A DNA stretch of 64,000 nucleotides from Jackrogersella multiformis. Lineage: Eukaryota > Ascomycota > Sordariomycetes > Xylariales > Hypoxylaceae. Position 1 is the first letter of the stretch. The number at the start of each line of letters is the position of its first letter. A program made the position numbers and the translations under genes. Below the pieces are notes generated by a model, which had not been told where the DNA came from, ran no database searches, and saw nothing but the letters and a program-made list of their open reading frames with translations. Shown here piece by piece: positions 37,279 through 50,709 of the stretch. The stretch is from positions 1,550,001 to 1,614,000 of the forward strand of contig CADCXD010000008.1 of the NCBI GenBank assembly GCA_902806575.1. Reading direction: 5' to 3'.

Positions 37279-38579
37279 GCTGCCATCCGCGATGAGATAA
37301 CTACGGCGGTTGGACAATTGCTGTGACAACTCGGCACTCCGAATCGCCGCTTGGCACTTCTGGACGAGGTTCATGAATGGGCTATCGTTATGCTCTACTT
37401 TGCACTGGCCTTGATTTCACTTACTAGGTAGGTAGGTAGGGGTTGAATGACTCCAGGTTTCTGATTAATATGTCCTCGCTCATTCGTGTTGGTCAACTAC
37501 CTAGGCACAATAGACATGTCGACACACTAACATTCCGCTGATTAAGAAGGCCTACTATTCGCCGCGCACAAAACATTCACATCATTTATATATCACGGAA
37601 TATATTTTCCTAGTTTGATACCGTGAGGGGCGCCCATTAATAGTAACTCGTGTATATTCTTCACAGCGCCCTCTGACGAATCGACTTACGACGACTTGGG
37701 ACGTCCTAGTTTAAATAGGAAGCAAAAGTCTATGACCCCCACCCGTCTTGCCAGCCATTTCGCATTCCGCCTAAACACGCGAAGCCGTGTCCTCAACCAT
37801 AGGCAAAAACACACAACAAACTAAGGGAGAACGGCATGCTTAGACGGGGAGATAGTTACTCGTAGGTCAGTCTTAACTATTCGCATTCTCTATTCCTAGC
37901 TTGTGGTTGTGATATATACCTTAGGTAGGTAGGTATTTTCTGCGAGAAATCAGCTGGGACTTGTTGTGTGGTTGTGGTGGTAGAATGAAAGCCGCACCGT
38001 CGGACCTGACATCGAGATTTGATTCGCATTAAAACTAAAAATATCGTCGTCGTTTTATAACACCGAATCTAATTGTGAATACGTGGCAAGCTAATAAATG
38101 CCTGAACACACTGCTATAAAAGGCGATTTACCCAGGTACCTAGAAAAAGGTAACCAGATAGTTAATGCATCGAAGACACATACAAACATCACTCGAAAGT
38201 AGATACTTAACCTAGATAGACTAGGTACCTACCTAATATTTCATATCTAGAAATACTCAAGCCGTTATACTGCCACTATGAGCCTCATTGAACGGCGAGG
38301 CCTTAACGTATATTAGATTCAGCTGGAGTATCCCATCTACATCTTGTGCGGATTTTAAGTATCAAAATTTTGACCCTATTCACAGTGCGTTGGGTTCCTA
38401 CCTACGGGCCTCTAGAACGATGCGTTCAGCTATGACGTCACTCCCTAAGGGTCCCAAGATCCATTCCCGTCTGATATAGGGGGATTATTTATCTAACTCG
38501 TTGATAAACTCTTCTTAGAACAAACATATACACAAGCAGATATGAAATAGAACAACACTTATACACCTCCTTGGAGCAT
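37279..38579. other. 3' flank of the LrgAB gene
   Basis: No supportable gene. TAGGTAGGTAGG runs occur at 37425 and 37923, and ACCTAGG motifs near 37498 and 38136. Confidence 0.55.
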
Positions 38580-40300
38580 ATTCGTGTCAGGTGTCCAGCA
38601 ACGAGCCAGTAAGCAGAGCCAGACGCGACCCTCGTATGGGGCTAGCCACGCTTGCGATCCGAGCAGCGAAGCAGAACTTCCGTCATGATTGCCGGCTAAA
38701 ATCGCGGCATCCTCGTCATTATCGCGATAAGCGAGTTGCCTACCTACACTATAACCTACCTATAACGCCGAGGGATTCGAGCGCAGATCTAGGGATCCCG
38801 TTCGCACACCTCATTGAACGGATTTTGCTCGCTAATGCCCGCTAAAAGCTGGCAGCCTCTCGCGAGCCCGGCCTCGGACCAATAGGTGCCGGAGTGCTCT
38901 CGGCCCTGCGTGCCGAATCTGTGTGAGTCCCCTCCCCCCTCCCGAAGCGGTAACCGGGACGCCGATCGCTGCGCTGTGAGCTCACCGCGCTGCCGCTGCC
39001 GCACTAGCCACTGTGTCGTCAGATACCTAGACTGAATGAAGATCGTCAAGCCCCGTCGCCCAATGGAGCGAGGGTCGCCCTGGTGAGGCTTGACCCTTCG
39101 TACTGCCGTGGCGAGTTGTGACACCCCCGCCGTCACCTAGGCATCGCACACAGATGTGCCTCGCTCTTGGTGAATCCTCGCCAAAGGTAATGCTCGACGT
39201 AGAGATCGCAGCCGGGAAGGGGAGAGCGCGTCTCGATGTAGGTACATAGACGGGCTGTGGCGAATGCGCGATGACTGCCGGATGAGGAAGGTTTCCTACT
39301 CGACGGAGCCTTGCTATTGGCTACCGAGGTAGGCTGCTCTGACGCGAAGTCGCGTGGACTGTGGCTCAGGAAGTGGCAAGTTTGCTTCCTTCCAGTAACC
39401 GTAATTCGGTAATATCCACCTCTGGTATATGATTCACCATTTCCGACTACCTCTCCACGCCATGATGATGTGGCTGTCACCGCAGCGACCGCCTAGTGCC
39501 GTCGCACTGGTGTCGCTCAAAGGGGGAGCTACCCCGGGGCGTGGTATAATAATGTGTGGCTCACCATCCCATTCTGGGGTTATCGTATAGCTCGTGGCGA
39601 TACCGAGTTCTTATAAATTTGCGGCAGCCCCCCTAGACCATGTCGTTTCCCCTGGCGAGCCTCTCCTCAGGGGCGTGATTGGTCCCGAGGACTCTCGCGG
39701 TAGTTCGATGGCGGCTGTGGCTCCTGCAGGGACCGTGGCGAGGCCATAGGTGGCGATCGCCGAGCGTAGTACAAAATAGTGCCGAATGAGATATCCGTCC
39801 CGGAGTCACTTCGCTTGCGCGACTCGACCTCCCTGGCCAGCTGAAATAAACACCTCTCCGGTATCTCATTGGGCCCGATTCTAGATGAGACATGCACATG
39901 TCGTAGATTGCGACTACACGTGGCCTGAGGGGAGGCCTCCGTACACTGTCTAGATTGGCCTGTCCCCGAAGCTTTTGTATACACTAGATAGACTGCAGCT
40001 CATGTTCCTCGGAAAGTCGCATGTGTGTGCGACGAATTCATCGGCAGCTCAATTCCGAGTGGAAGATGACCGAGACTAGCTCACGTCGAAGCCGTTCATA
40101 CATATTTTCTAGCCACACATCGCCGCTATATTTCGAATATATCATGAATGAACAGCCCACTGGTCAGCCCTACTTCAACTAGCGGTCGGCTCCGGTAGGC
40201 TGGATCGGGACTTGTGGGTGAGAACGGAGCAGCGGAGTTGTCACCGGGGCAGCGGCGGGGGTCAAGCCTCCCGTACCTACCTGTAAGTCTAGATAGACAG
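38580..40300. other. GC-richer island with minus-strand frame fragments, possibly a decayed gene or element
   Basis: This 1.7-kb block is clearly richer in G+C than its flanks. It carries three minus-strand frames of 105-115 codons: 39984-39667, 39480-39133 and 39136-38789. The last two are joined by a 4-base GTGA stop/start overlap. The inferred peptides are Arg/Ser/Gly-rich and match no family I know. It is nearly free of the ACCTAGGT motif that fills both sides. A GAGGCTTGACCC string (39083-39094) recurs inverted near 40263-40272. It may be a degenerate gene or an inserted element; no terminal repeats or target duplication were found. Confidence 0.35.
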
Positions 40301-40332
40301 AGACCGTGGCAAGTGAACCCCCCCTTAGTTAT

Positions 40333-40376
40333 CTACCTACCTAGGTACCTAGGTATGTAGGAGGTAGGTACCTAAG
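40333..40376. repeat. ACCTAGGT palindrome cluster
   Basis: CTACCTACCTAGGTACCTAG, then GTATGTAGGAGGTAGGTACC: several overlapping palindromic units at the right border of the GC-richer island. Confidence 0.8.
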
Positions 40377-40828
40377 TTAGTATAGACCCGGACAGCGATT
40401 GTCGTTGTAGGTACTGGTACTTCAGTCGCTGAACTGGTCACCACCTTCAATGGCCGGGCCGGGGCTTGCAGCGCGTCACGGCTGCATAATGCAGGACCCC
40501 AATAAACCCCAATGGTACGCTGTAATGAGTTTCACTTACCACGCGCTACAATGGTCGATATTTAACTGCAGTTCCAGGGGAGTTTACATAACATGTAAGC
40601 GCTGTTTTGGCCGGGTGTACTTGTTACAATACCTACGTACGCACCAGGTAGTCAATATGTACCTGTAATAGTATTGAATCGCCTATAATTACCTACCTAG
40701 TAGCCTCCATAGGTAGGCCTGCTGCAATATGCAATGTGATAGGTATGCTCAAATCGCCAAAGGTGGTGCCAAATTTCAGACCAACTGACTTGATGATTCA
40801 TTGCCTTGTTATGATGAAGCGGTGAATA

Positions 40829-40884
40829 CCAACCTACCTAGGTAGGTACCTAGCATCTTTACCTTGCGTACCTAGGTAGGTATG
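40829..40884. repeat. ACCTAGGT palindrome cluster
   Basis: CCTACCTAGGTAGGTACCTA and, 30 bases on, GTACCTAGGTAGGTATGG. The two copies are separated by a short unrelated spacer. Confidence 0.8.
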
Positions 40885-43800
40885 GTTAGGAGCACAGACG
40901 AGAGGGATGTGATAATAGATTAATTGGATATTTATCACCAGTAGTAGTGCGATGAAGCAGACGTGGTGCTCGACACCAAACGCCATTGGCGCCTTTTAAT
41001 TTTATAACTGATCGCCAATCATGGCGAACGAATTCAACTCGAGCATAAGTCGAACTTGGAGATGAAAAGACGGGCGCAGAATAAATACCGACTTTGATAG
41101 ATGCCACATGGAGGCTAATATCATAAGAGGTGCTCTAAACCGAATACCTACCTAGGTACCTTAGAGATAGGTAAATGAGTTTAAAGACTTTGAAGTGTTT
41201 TAACAGAGGTTCGCTCATAAGCTTCGATATAGTGTTGCCAATCTCCCTCGGGAAAGCCACTGATACCTACCGCCGAGCTGGGTAGCTTCGGTTCCTGCAT
41301 GTCTTTAACATCGATACCAAGGCCCCGCGCATGTTAGCATCGGTATACCTATCAGTCACCAAGTCTGGAAGAGTGCTGGCTGGCGTATGGGACATGGAAA
41401 TACCGCATACCCGACGGGCTAGGCACCAATCTGTTCCGAAAACCTCATGATCATGTACCACAGCATATATAAAAGAGGCCCCGTCTGCTTGGGCTGGGCG
41501 GCAGTGACACGAGGTAGACGCATATGAAGTCGTACAGTTGACTGGACCACCACCATCGAAGCATGCGGAACGCGCAAACCACTCGCCACAGGATGTGGAG
41601 TGTGTGTCTGCGCACTGCCCCAATTCAACCCAGACGTCGATCATCATTTGTGGCTTCCTTGGGCTCGAACTCTTAACGTCAGATCATCGTCGCCATTTGC
41701 CGAGGAGGCAAGTATGTAGTAAGTATGTAGTAGGTATTTAGAAAGGCGAATCTGTATTTGGATAGAGGAAATAACGACGGTACGGAGAACGAGGCGGTAA
41801 GGGAGTATACCAGTAGGTATACGAATATGAGAACGAGCTGATCTTTCGGTAAGTTAGATTAGGAAAGCCGACAGCCTTGTCGAAATAGGTATTTGATCAG
41901 TTGCTTCATGCCTGATGCCTGACGAGGAAATGACACTTTCGGTATCGTAGTATCGTGGTATCGTGGTATCGTGCCCAGCATCTTCCTCATCATACCTAGG
42001 TAATCTTCAATCTTCAATTCTTCCCCCTCCTTTTCGAGATTATCAACCCCACAACGAAGGTGACGACGATTATGATGTTTGTGATAAACTTTGACGAGAA
42101 CGGTTGCAAAAGTCCCCAATACCTACCTCGGCAGTGTAAGAAAGGACGCATTAATACAGCAGATTGCACAAGCAACATCAGCTGCTAGACTACTACGATA
42201 GAAGCGGGGAGGCCGGTGCTTCAGGTCTAAACGGAATCATCCTAAATGAGATGTCAGCGTTAGATGTTTCGATTCCCTTCCTTAGTGTTACCTAGGTATT
42301 TTGTTTATTATTTTCATTTTGTTTCTTCTTGGGCTTTGTTTTTGGGGTGGGAAGAAGAAGAAAGTTTTTGATTTGAAGAATCGACCCCCGGTCAGTTGTG
42401 GGATGTTTTTAATAGGAGGGGCAAATGTGGCAGATTATGTACCTAGGTATGTGGTAGTGGCCCACCTGGTATGAATGAACCCGGTGTCTTGGTGCCGGAG
42501 CCCCGCGCCTTCTCAAAGTTTGAAACAGCCCCAGCAGCTCCAGAATACCTTGTCCAGCCACTAAAGCCACAGCGATTGGGGAGAAGTTGGGGGCATGTTT
42601 ATGCAAATACCTAGGCACCCAGGTAACGGGTCAATTACCGGCATTTAACGCATAACATTACCTACCTACACTACCTAGGTAGGTACATTAAATCCTTAAC
42701 TTTACACATTGGCTTCTATCACGTTGTAAACATCCATCTAACATCAAACATATAGCCTGTGATTGATCATCAGGTACTCGGCACTTCCCGTGCGTCCCCG
42801 TTTATGCCGGTTATATTTCCGCTTTTCCATTTACCTAGCTGCCTAAGTTGGGTAGTATTTTTTCCTTAATACCTACCTAGGTACTTAGGTACTTTGTACT
42901 TCGAGGTAAACACAGCGTTAAGTGCTTGATTACATATCCCAGGTAGGTATTACATAATAGTAAGAGGTACTATAGTACATAGTAGGTACTTGAAATATTT
43001 AACCTATCACATATTAGATACAAGCTTACAAAGCTTACCATAGCATCCAATGACAAGCGTCGAGCTACGTCTTAATAGGTAAGCCTCGTAAATACCTACC
43101 TAATGTACCCCAAAATTGCCCAGGTGTTCTAGGCCCTCAGCCCTTTCATATGCAATGCGACCGTGGGTAAGGGAGAAAGAAGCCTTCAATTAAAGTTATC
43201 ATGTTGTCTTGGTATTGTACCTACCTACCTACGCAGCTACGCTATGTATGTAGGTGCTGTACAGCTAATATATGTTTTAATCAAATGGCTGTTTTAAGGG
43301 GCACCGTGACAAGGTGATGGAATCGATTCCCTACATACATAGTAGGTACCCCGGGGAAATAATTGTAACAGAATTAAGAATTAAGGTACGTAGACATAAT
43401 CCCGATCGAGATCACCGTTGCAGGCAGATTGGCGATAGGTAACTCCCAAGCAGCTAAGGAGATTAAGGCGTCGTCATCTGGCTAAGCCTAGTTGGGTATG
43501 TATCGGACGATATTGGGCGAGACCGCGGTGTAAAAGTGCCGTCACAACTCACTCTAAGACATAATGTAGGTACCTACTTTGGGCCCCTTATATACATGCG
43601 TTTGGTACATGCAATATCCCTGGTAGCAGTAGCTTGCAAGTAGTTGGTAGGTATCACATCCACATTAGACATACCCCCTTTGTTAGTATTATATGTACTA
43701 TTACTTGTCTCACAAAACCCCTCGCCATCAAGAAGATTAGATATAAAATAAAATAAAAATATTATAGTATGGTAAAATAATGTAGTGTTGAAGACGAAGT

Positions 43801-44268
43801 TCCACCTAATGATCCATAGGGGTACATTTCCAATCGCATACAATATGGGGGACCGGGCCATCCTCGTTGACCTGCCTGTATCTCCAATATATCACCCCCT
43901 CCCCTAAAAGATCTCTTGCTCTGAAGAGTCGGGTTACAATATGATCCAACTGAGTATATTCCATGCCCGAAGAAATGTTCTCGAGGTGGCGTTCTGAGAA
44001 GCGCTCCCATCACAAGTAGATAGATAATACAAAGTCGTATCTTCTAAAAATGTATATAGCATCATCAGTCTAAAATACCCAAACATTAGTCCGTCACAGC
44101 AAAAGGGGCGAAGAGAATCAGCTGCCCCCGAAGGGAATGGTATCTTTTCATGTCCCGCTCGAACGCCAGATGTAATAAATCAAAGTTCCGCCGGTTGTTG
44201 TTGGGTATAGGTACTCGTGTTCGAAATAAAGTAAATCCACATCATATTTTCATTATTATCCATAGAAT

Positions 44269-47175
44269 TTAAAATGCAAGTCGTATTTCATAGCCCGTTG
44301 TTGTGCGAAATACGCTGTGAGTCGAATTTCTGTCGCCCGCAGGCCCGTCGACACTCATCATCTCCCATTCTCGCTTGGGCTGGGGCACGCTTCGGTCCAC
44401 CTCGGCGACTTCGAGGGTCATGTCTTGGCCTTCAGATAATGCTTGGATCACGTCGTCGTCTACTTCTACCTCTAGTCCGCTTTCGAGGATACGAATGACT
44501 CGCACAACAGCTGAGGAATCGATAGCCCATTTAGTCGAAATTCGAGATATAAACTCCGATATTGTTCTTTGAGTCAGGTAAATTGCTCGGTGAAGTTCGC
44601 GTTTTTCAGGTTCGGCCGGATATCTTCGGGCGACGTAGAAACATGCAATAGGTTTTATAGGTCTCTCGGCAGGTGGCTTGTATGATGGATCGACCTCGAG
44701 TACTTCTATCCAGCCGCTCAAACTTCCATCGTCGTTCGTTTTACGAACCTTTACTGGCTTATCGGACGGTCTTCGAGAGGCCGACTGCTCCCCACCACTC
44801 GTAAAGTCGTTCCATTGGGTGGCTGGCTGCGAATGCAATGACATGGAACTTGGTGAAGGAGAGACGAGCGACGATCCAGTGACCGAACTTCGCCCGCTTC
44901 TGATTTGCCACGCAACGCTATCTTTTGATTCGACTTTGGTGAGATCGGTGGGCTCACCAGGTAGGCTTACCGGGTGCGAGTCCGGGTCGTCCAAATCTTC
45001 GCCGCGCAAGTATAAGATGCTCACTGGTCGGGTGCTTGTGAACATATCCTGTAGTGTCTGAAGTTTAAAGTGCAAATCGTCTTCCAGCGTAGGCCGTGTA
45101 CCGCCGCCGCCTCCTCCCCCGGAGCTTGCTGACGACATTGACCAAGTTCTTTTGTGCTTGGGGGCCTTCCCTGGACGTTGATGCTCTTGTCCTTTGGCGT
45201 GTGAACCACCACCCCGTTTGCGCTTTCCAAAATCTTTCGCTCCGCTTTCCGCTTGAGCTATCTGCTGCTTGAGTTTGTCGATCGTCTTCTTGACGTGGGC
45301 AACGTCGTTCGAGAGTTTCCGTTCCGCTCCGTGGTCTCTGAATAGCTTGACTTTGCAGTAGCAAATGTCAAATGCCGGGTCTTGTAAAGGTGACGAATCG
45401 GTCGACGACAAGGCGGTTGTCTTGGCACAAAACCTTACCGGGATGCCTTTGACGCCCTTAGAGTGGCTGAAATCGGTAGAGAGGAAGTTGAAGCGAACCG
45501 CAACATTGCATTCAGCGGCACCGTTCACACCCGGAGTCCAAACGACTGAGAACCCATCGAAAGAAGCGGTCTCAAGCTCGATACGGGTCCGCTTATCATC
45601 ACCTTCAGCAGGCTGGCCTGCCTCAACGTACTCAACCGCTTGTAACTTGCCACCCCGTTGATGCGCCTCGTTAGTTCCTCGGCCCTCCTTCCATAAACTC
45701 CAACAGACGCCGGGCTTTTGCCGTTGTTGATCGTCCTCGAAAGAGATGCGCACAAACGTTCGATACTTCGTGCCAGGCGCGACGGGCATAGTACTCGCCG
45801 TATCAACTACTGATAGCGAGTAAGCTTGTCCTTTGTTAAGGTAGGTAACCGGAATCTCGTCCGCATGCTTGATCATCGCCGTCGGCGCGTTCAAGGTCGA
45901 GTGGAAACGGAACTTATCAACCGAGGGTGGTAACAAATGGGTCATGTGCGCTCCAAAATGTCTATGTTGGAACCCGATCATGTTAGGTGGTGATTGCGAG
46001 TGGAATGCGGCGCCCATGGAACTCATGGAACCCATGGAACCTATGTGATCCTCGTGGCTATCCGAGTCGAGAGGCGACCCATCGTGATCCATCGTCTCGT
46101 AGCCAGTATCCTGATGCACAAATGACGAAGGCGCGAACGAAGGTTGAGGAGGAGTCGCCTGAATAAATGGGTTGAAAGGTTGCGGAAACTGGTGCGGCGG
46201 CAAACCGTGATGGAACTGAGTAAGGTCCATCATAGCCGGTCCGGCCTGTATGGCTCCTTCGCTGGTTGGAAGCGACAAGGGAGTGCCGAGCCCCATACCT
46301 AACCCCATTGACGGCGTGTGCAAGTCGCCTGCTTGAGAATGGTAGATCGTATTTGTACCGCCGGGCGTGGGCGTGTAGTAACCCGGCGGTTGGTTTGCGA
46401 AGGTGCTAAAGGAGAAAGAATTGGGATCCATCAGCGAAGGAGTGAACCTCCACTCCGCGCCCGAAGCCCGTGGTGTGGGATCCTGATCTCGGAACACATC
46501 TTGACTTGTACTTTGATGTCTATAAATGAATTTGGGATTAGCTCTGGGAGTTTCCTTTACTGCTTTGGTGATCTTTTGTATTAGGATCGTAGGTGTCTGT
46601 GTTGTAGTTGCAGTGGTAGTGGTGCTTGAGCTAAGGGGGGGGAGCTGCGGAATACCCCGCGCTCCTGCTCTCGAAGCTCCCAAGATAGAATAATGCGCTT
46701 GCACCGCCTTACTATTAGACTTATAGATACCATCATGAAATAAGAATAAAACAAAATAATAAAATAAAAGTTGAATGGAGATTCTGTGCGCTGTGAGTGA
46801 GTCAAGAAGGAAGAGTATACAACATACTGTTCTGGACCCGGCGCAACAAGAACCGAGTTATCAGCTGTCACAGTGGTTTGCACTGGCGCTCCTGGTGCCG
46901 TAGACGAGGCTACCGCCGTGATCTCGGGAAATTGTTGTCGGAAGTTGGCAAGCAATTCATCACCAGGCTTCTGTGAACTAGTCCTAGGCAATGCGCGAGT
47001 ACAGTCAGCAAGGTGAAGCGAGGGCGAAGACTTGTCGCATATAGACAAGGTACAGGGCATCAACGAAATCATATTATTTCCAAGGACAAATGAACTTGCT
47101 AGACAGAGATGTGCATGCAAGGGCTAGCGGTAGTTGGTGCCCGGTATCAAGGACAACTCACCTTTGGCGAAACAT
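44269..47175 (-). CDS. csp-2: Grainyhead/CP2-family transcription factor, csp-2-like
   Basis: Three exons: 47175-47162 (only 14 nt: MFRQ plus two bases), 46977-46828 and 46711-44269, giving 868 residues. Intron 1 is GTGAGT ... GACTAG and intron 2 is GTATGT ... CTAATAG; both are phase 2. Exon 2 gives SSQKPGDELLANFRQQFPEI. The CP2 DNA-binding domain lies at about 312-540, with VDKFRFHSTLNAPTAMIKHA, IPVTYLNKGQAYSLSV, FVRISFEDDQQRQKPGVCW and VKGIPVRFCAKT. It is followed by a short coiled coil, a basic KDFGKRKRGGG stretch and a ubiquitin-like C-terminal dimerisation region (about residues 750-845). Neurospora csp-2 is the grainyhead homologue needed for conidial separation and cell-wall remodelling, so a developmental regulator is inferred. 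The upstream intergenic DNA is about 11 kb. Confidence 0.9.
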
Positions 47176-47816
47176 CTGGAAAGACTCAAACAGATGCTGT
47201 CGCAAGACAGCGATATCGACAAGTTGCAAGATGGGTCTAAAATGGGAATCCTTTCAAGGGATTTGACTAGTGGACGAGCGGAAGCATGCAGACCTTGCGA
47301 ACATGCGAACTGTTGGAAGATCGACCCGGGGAGAGCCGGTTGCAAAGGCGGCACGGAATAATACAAAAAGGTCTGCGTGTAAGTCGCTTTAAGCAGGTGA
47401 CAGCGCGTATGTGCGTGCGTGGGCGCTTTTTTTTTTCCTTTCTTTTTTTCGTTCCTAGGGATGGATGTTTGACGTTAAGCGACGGGAATATCGTGGGAGG
47501 TCCTTGGGGGGCACGGCACGGCGCAACGTCTAGAACGATCGTGAGGGAGGGAGGGGTTTAGATTGAGGGGGGAGCTTATGTCAAAGTATCGAATCGAAGA
47601 AGCGGTAAAAAGATAAAATAAAATAAAAATAAAACGAGAGAATAGCGAGCAGAATAGGATTATATGAATAGATGCTGATTCGATAGGTGGGTGACCTGGT
47701 GGTAATATAGTACAGCTCACTAAAAGATTGCGTGGTGGGTACTTGGAGTTTAACGTGTTCCAGGTGGAATTGGTGGTACTTGTAGGAAATTCGCAACCTC
47801 GGGATGCTTCTTCATC

Positions 47817-47872
47817 AGAGTCCAGAGTCCAGAGTCCAGAGTCCAAAGTCCAAGGTCCAGAATCTAGAGTCC
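47817..47872. repeat. Tandem array of eight 7-bp AGAGTCC units
   Basis: Four perfect AGAGTCC units are followed by AAAGTCC, AAGGTCC, AGAATCT and a final AGAGTCC. A (TTC)n tract follows at 47887-47911. Confidence 0.92.
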
Positions 47873-47886
47873 AGATCGTCAAGTCT

Positions 47887-47911
47887 CTTCTTCTTCTTCT
47901 TCTTCTTCTTC
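47887..47911. repeat. (TTC)n microsatellite
   Basis: About eight TTC units, in the upstream region of the csp-2-like gene. Confidence 0.9.
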
Positions 47912-49270
47912 AACTTTCACTCTCCAACTCTTTCACTCTCTCTGGCCAACGTAAAACTGGATAGGCCCGAGCCGGCCTTAGCTGGTTATCCTTATTGTAG
48001 ATATATATGCGTGTATGTAACGACTGGAGTCCTGTCAGGGTCCTTGAGTTGATACCGGTGGTTGTGCGGTGGCATAGATAGCGGTGGTGGCATAAATCAG
48101 AAAAGTAAGTAGTGTAAGTAGTAGAAGTAGCAGAAGTCCATGGGCTACGTTATGTATGTATGTGTGTGTTATGTGTATTGTGTATGTGTATATGTACGTA
48201 GGTATGGGTATGGGTCGGTGAGATGCGAATAGAAAGATGCTACTAGGTATTGGGCTAGGTAGGTAATGATGAAGACTGGTGGACTGAAGTTGCATAAGAG
48301 GTTCGGACGAAACGAGATAGGGTACGGGAGTACAAGAGACGGAAGGTGGAAGGTGGAAGGTGGAAGGTAGAAAGGTAGATACCTAGGTAGATAGGTACCT
48401 ATGTAGTGTATGTAGGTAGGCTCGACCTCTTGAGGACGTGAGGACGAGGAAAGAGGACGACTAGGTAGGAAGGAGGGGCGTGTGGTTCTTCTATGGATGA
48501 TGGATGATGGACGAAGAAGGGGGGTGTGTGTGTATATTTCCAAAAAAAAAAAAAAATTTATGTCCACCTTTGCACCGAGAAAGATAGGTAGGTTACGTAC
48601 CTTGGTTGGTAGGTACCTAATAAGTGAGCGTAGAATTTCTACCTATCCATGTACCGCAAGAGACCTTTGAAGTACAATCTAAAATTGTATTGTGCAATAG
48701 CATGTGTACAGTACTATGTACATTACCTAGGTAGACCGGGGCGCTACGTTTCTCGCCCGAGTGTCTACTATGATATTGTATTAGCTTGATATTCATATGA
48801 TCTATGTTATTGACCTGGGGGTGAAGGACGTTGCGCGATTGAAGGAACATTATAAAATGAGTGGAATTGGGAAGCATTAGCATTACAAGGTACAACAACA
48901 CCCACTTCAGCTAGCCTAGCTTAAACATTGGGTACTATGGGATGTACACCTTCTAAAGTTAATGGGACAGTGGGAGAAGGTAGGAAGGGGTGATAGTCCG
49001 GGGCAAATGCAACAGCGACTGATGGATAGATCTAGGAACCTCTAATCCGAATCCCAGAGTTCCGTGTAGGTAGGTACCTTACCCACATTACAAGGTACGT
49101 ACCGGTACATAATCACCCCCCTGAAAAGTCGCCCCCCTCCCCTCCACTTCTTCCGTGCTGGGGCTTGTTCTTCTGCCAAAGATACCTATGGTACCTACAT
49201 AAACGCATAATGCCCAAGGGTCCAACTAAAAACAACGGCATCGTCTCCGGTTAATTCTCCGTTTTTTTGT

Positions 49271-50640
49271 GGGCAATGCTCTAATAAAAGCGATAAAATA
49301 ATTGTTAGACGACATTCTTTAATTAAAAATTACCGGACTGTTTGGCCTAAAATAGTATATAACCTTACATAATACTATACGATTATTATACGATAGTATT
49401 ATCGTTACTTACCTCTAGGTAAGTACTTAAGCATGTAAGTGCTAAACCTTGAGGCTATAGTAAATGATTTAATAAATGGTTACATAGTACATGCAGTTGT
49501 ATGTAATATTTACAAGTTTACAAGCAGGGTACTTATGTAGGTAATAAAGAAACTTAGGCTCTAGCTAACCTAGGTAATCTCTGCATTTAGACATAGAGAC
49601 CGCATTAGATCCTACGGCTGAGCTATGACGAGATGCGACTAGCATAGGATTGTTGACTTATTCGAATACATACCTAGTATTATATGCTTACTGTTTAAGC
49701 CCAATCTTCAGCTAGGTAGCATCTAAACTCGAACAGACCTGGTCATGGCGTATGTATGCTTGCGGCACTTTAAACGTTACCTGTGATTTACTAATTTGCA
49801 GTTACGAAAAGGGGATATTCCTTCGTGTACGTAGTAGCAAACTTTGGAATGTAAACGGGTGGAAGAGTGAAAGGGGGCAAAGGGGTGAAAAGGGGGTAAT
49901 AGAATGTTGACCGTTTGTATACTGTGATGGCTACTTTGGTCCTCGAAGTCTTAACACTACCTTGGTAGCCTTCGTTTTCGCATCCGAATGCCGGCCGGAA
50001 GTACGGTATTGGGTTTATGCCACTCGGGAAGCTTACCTGAGTATAGTTAGACTTTGTCCTACGATTTTATGTCCTTTAACCTAGCTTGTATGCACTTGAG
50101 ACATATATTGAAAAATTCAATAAAATAAAGCTCGTATCGAGTTGTAGGTATTGAGCTTCTAGATAGATTCTCCATGTATGAAAGTAAACGTTTATTAACC
50201 TTATTCTACCCATCAACTTTTGGCGGTTTATTAAGTTAAGGGAATCATTAAAGTTAAGATATCAGTTAAAGACATATTATTAGGTAATTGTGATTATATT
50301 GTATCCGAGTTTTTGCTCGATGGGATTTGCATATTTGCTGAATATGAATTTAACTGCTTCTAAGTGTTGTTTATATGAAATAGCCCCATTTTCTCTTAGT
50401 GACTTATCTGCATTTTTAGTAACTGTTAAGCCATCATTTATTCAAGCAAACTCCAGTACGGTTTGACCGTGGTCAGTTGCTAAAAAGCGTTATAGAAATC
50501 GGAAATATCACAATGTTAAGAACATCGCTGACCCCTATCCAAAGAAGTTAAGCTTTTCATATCGGCAGTAAGAGCTATTCATAGAAAGGGATCAAGACAC
50601 TATAAGTATTCGTCATGAGCATCATGCAATAAATCGTAAA
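49271..50640. other. AT-rich gene-free stretch
   Basis: A/T-rich DNA with short-period TTAAGTTAA and ATACTATACGAT-like motifs and no open frame of note. It could be old mutated repeat DNA, but no element can be named. Confidence 0.45.
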
Positions 50641-50709
50641 ACCGGTATATGAACAGCCGGACAGGCTACGGTAGTTGCTCCCGCTTGTCAGTCCCGGCAG
50701 CAGATAGAG

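Larger units (their letters stand above)
40301..44268. other. Gene-poor convergent region upstream of the csp-2-like 3' end
   Basis: About 4 kb with no supported gene and very many ACCTAGGT clusters (40333-40376, 40829-40884, 41148, 41994, 42290, 42440, 42660-42685, 42867-42890). A minus-strand frame at 41267-41647 is Cys-rich but has no signal peptide or recognisable fold. A tRNA-like relic is possible at 41652-41711. Confidence 0.55.
47176..49270. promoter_or_regulatory. Proximal upstream region of the csp-2-like gene
   Basis: No supportable gene. The region is rich in simple sequence: a (T)10 run near 47429, the 7-bp AGAGTCC array at 47817-47872, (TTC)n at 47887-47911, a GT-rich stretch at 48155-48200, four GGTGGAAG-type units at 48340-48367, and an A15 run at 48543. 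ACCTAGGT motifs lie near 48381 and 48724. The strong purine/pyrimidine asymmetry fits a fungal promoter and 5' leader of a minus-strand gene. Confidence 0.5.

Noticed and set aside
46581..47120. 179-codon minus-strand frame as a separate gene
   Set aside because: Its middle is exon 2 of the csp-2-like gene; the rest is intron read-through.
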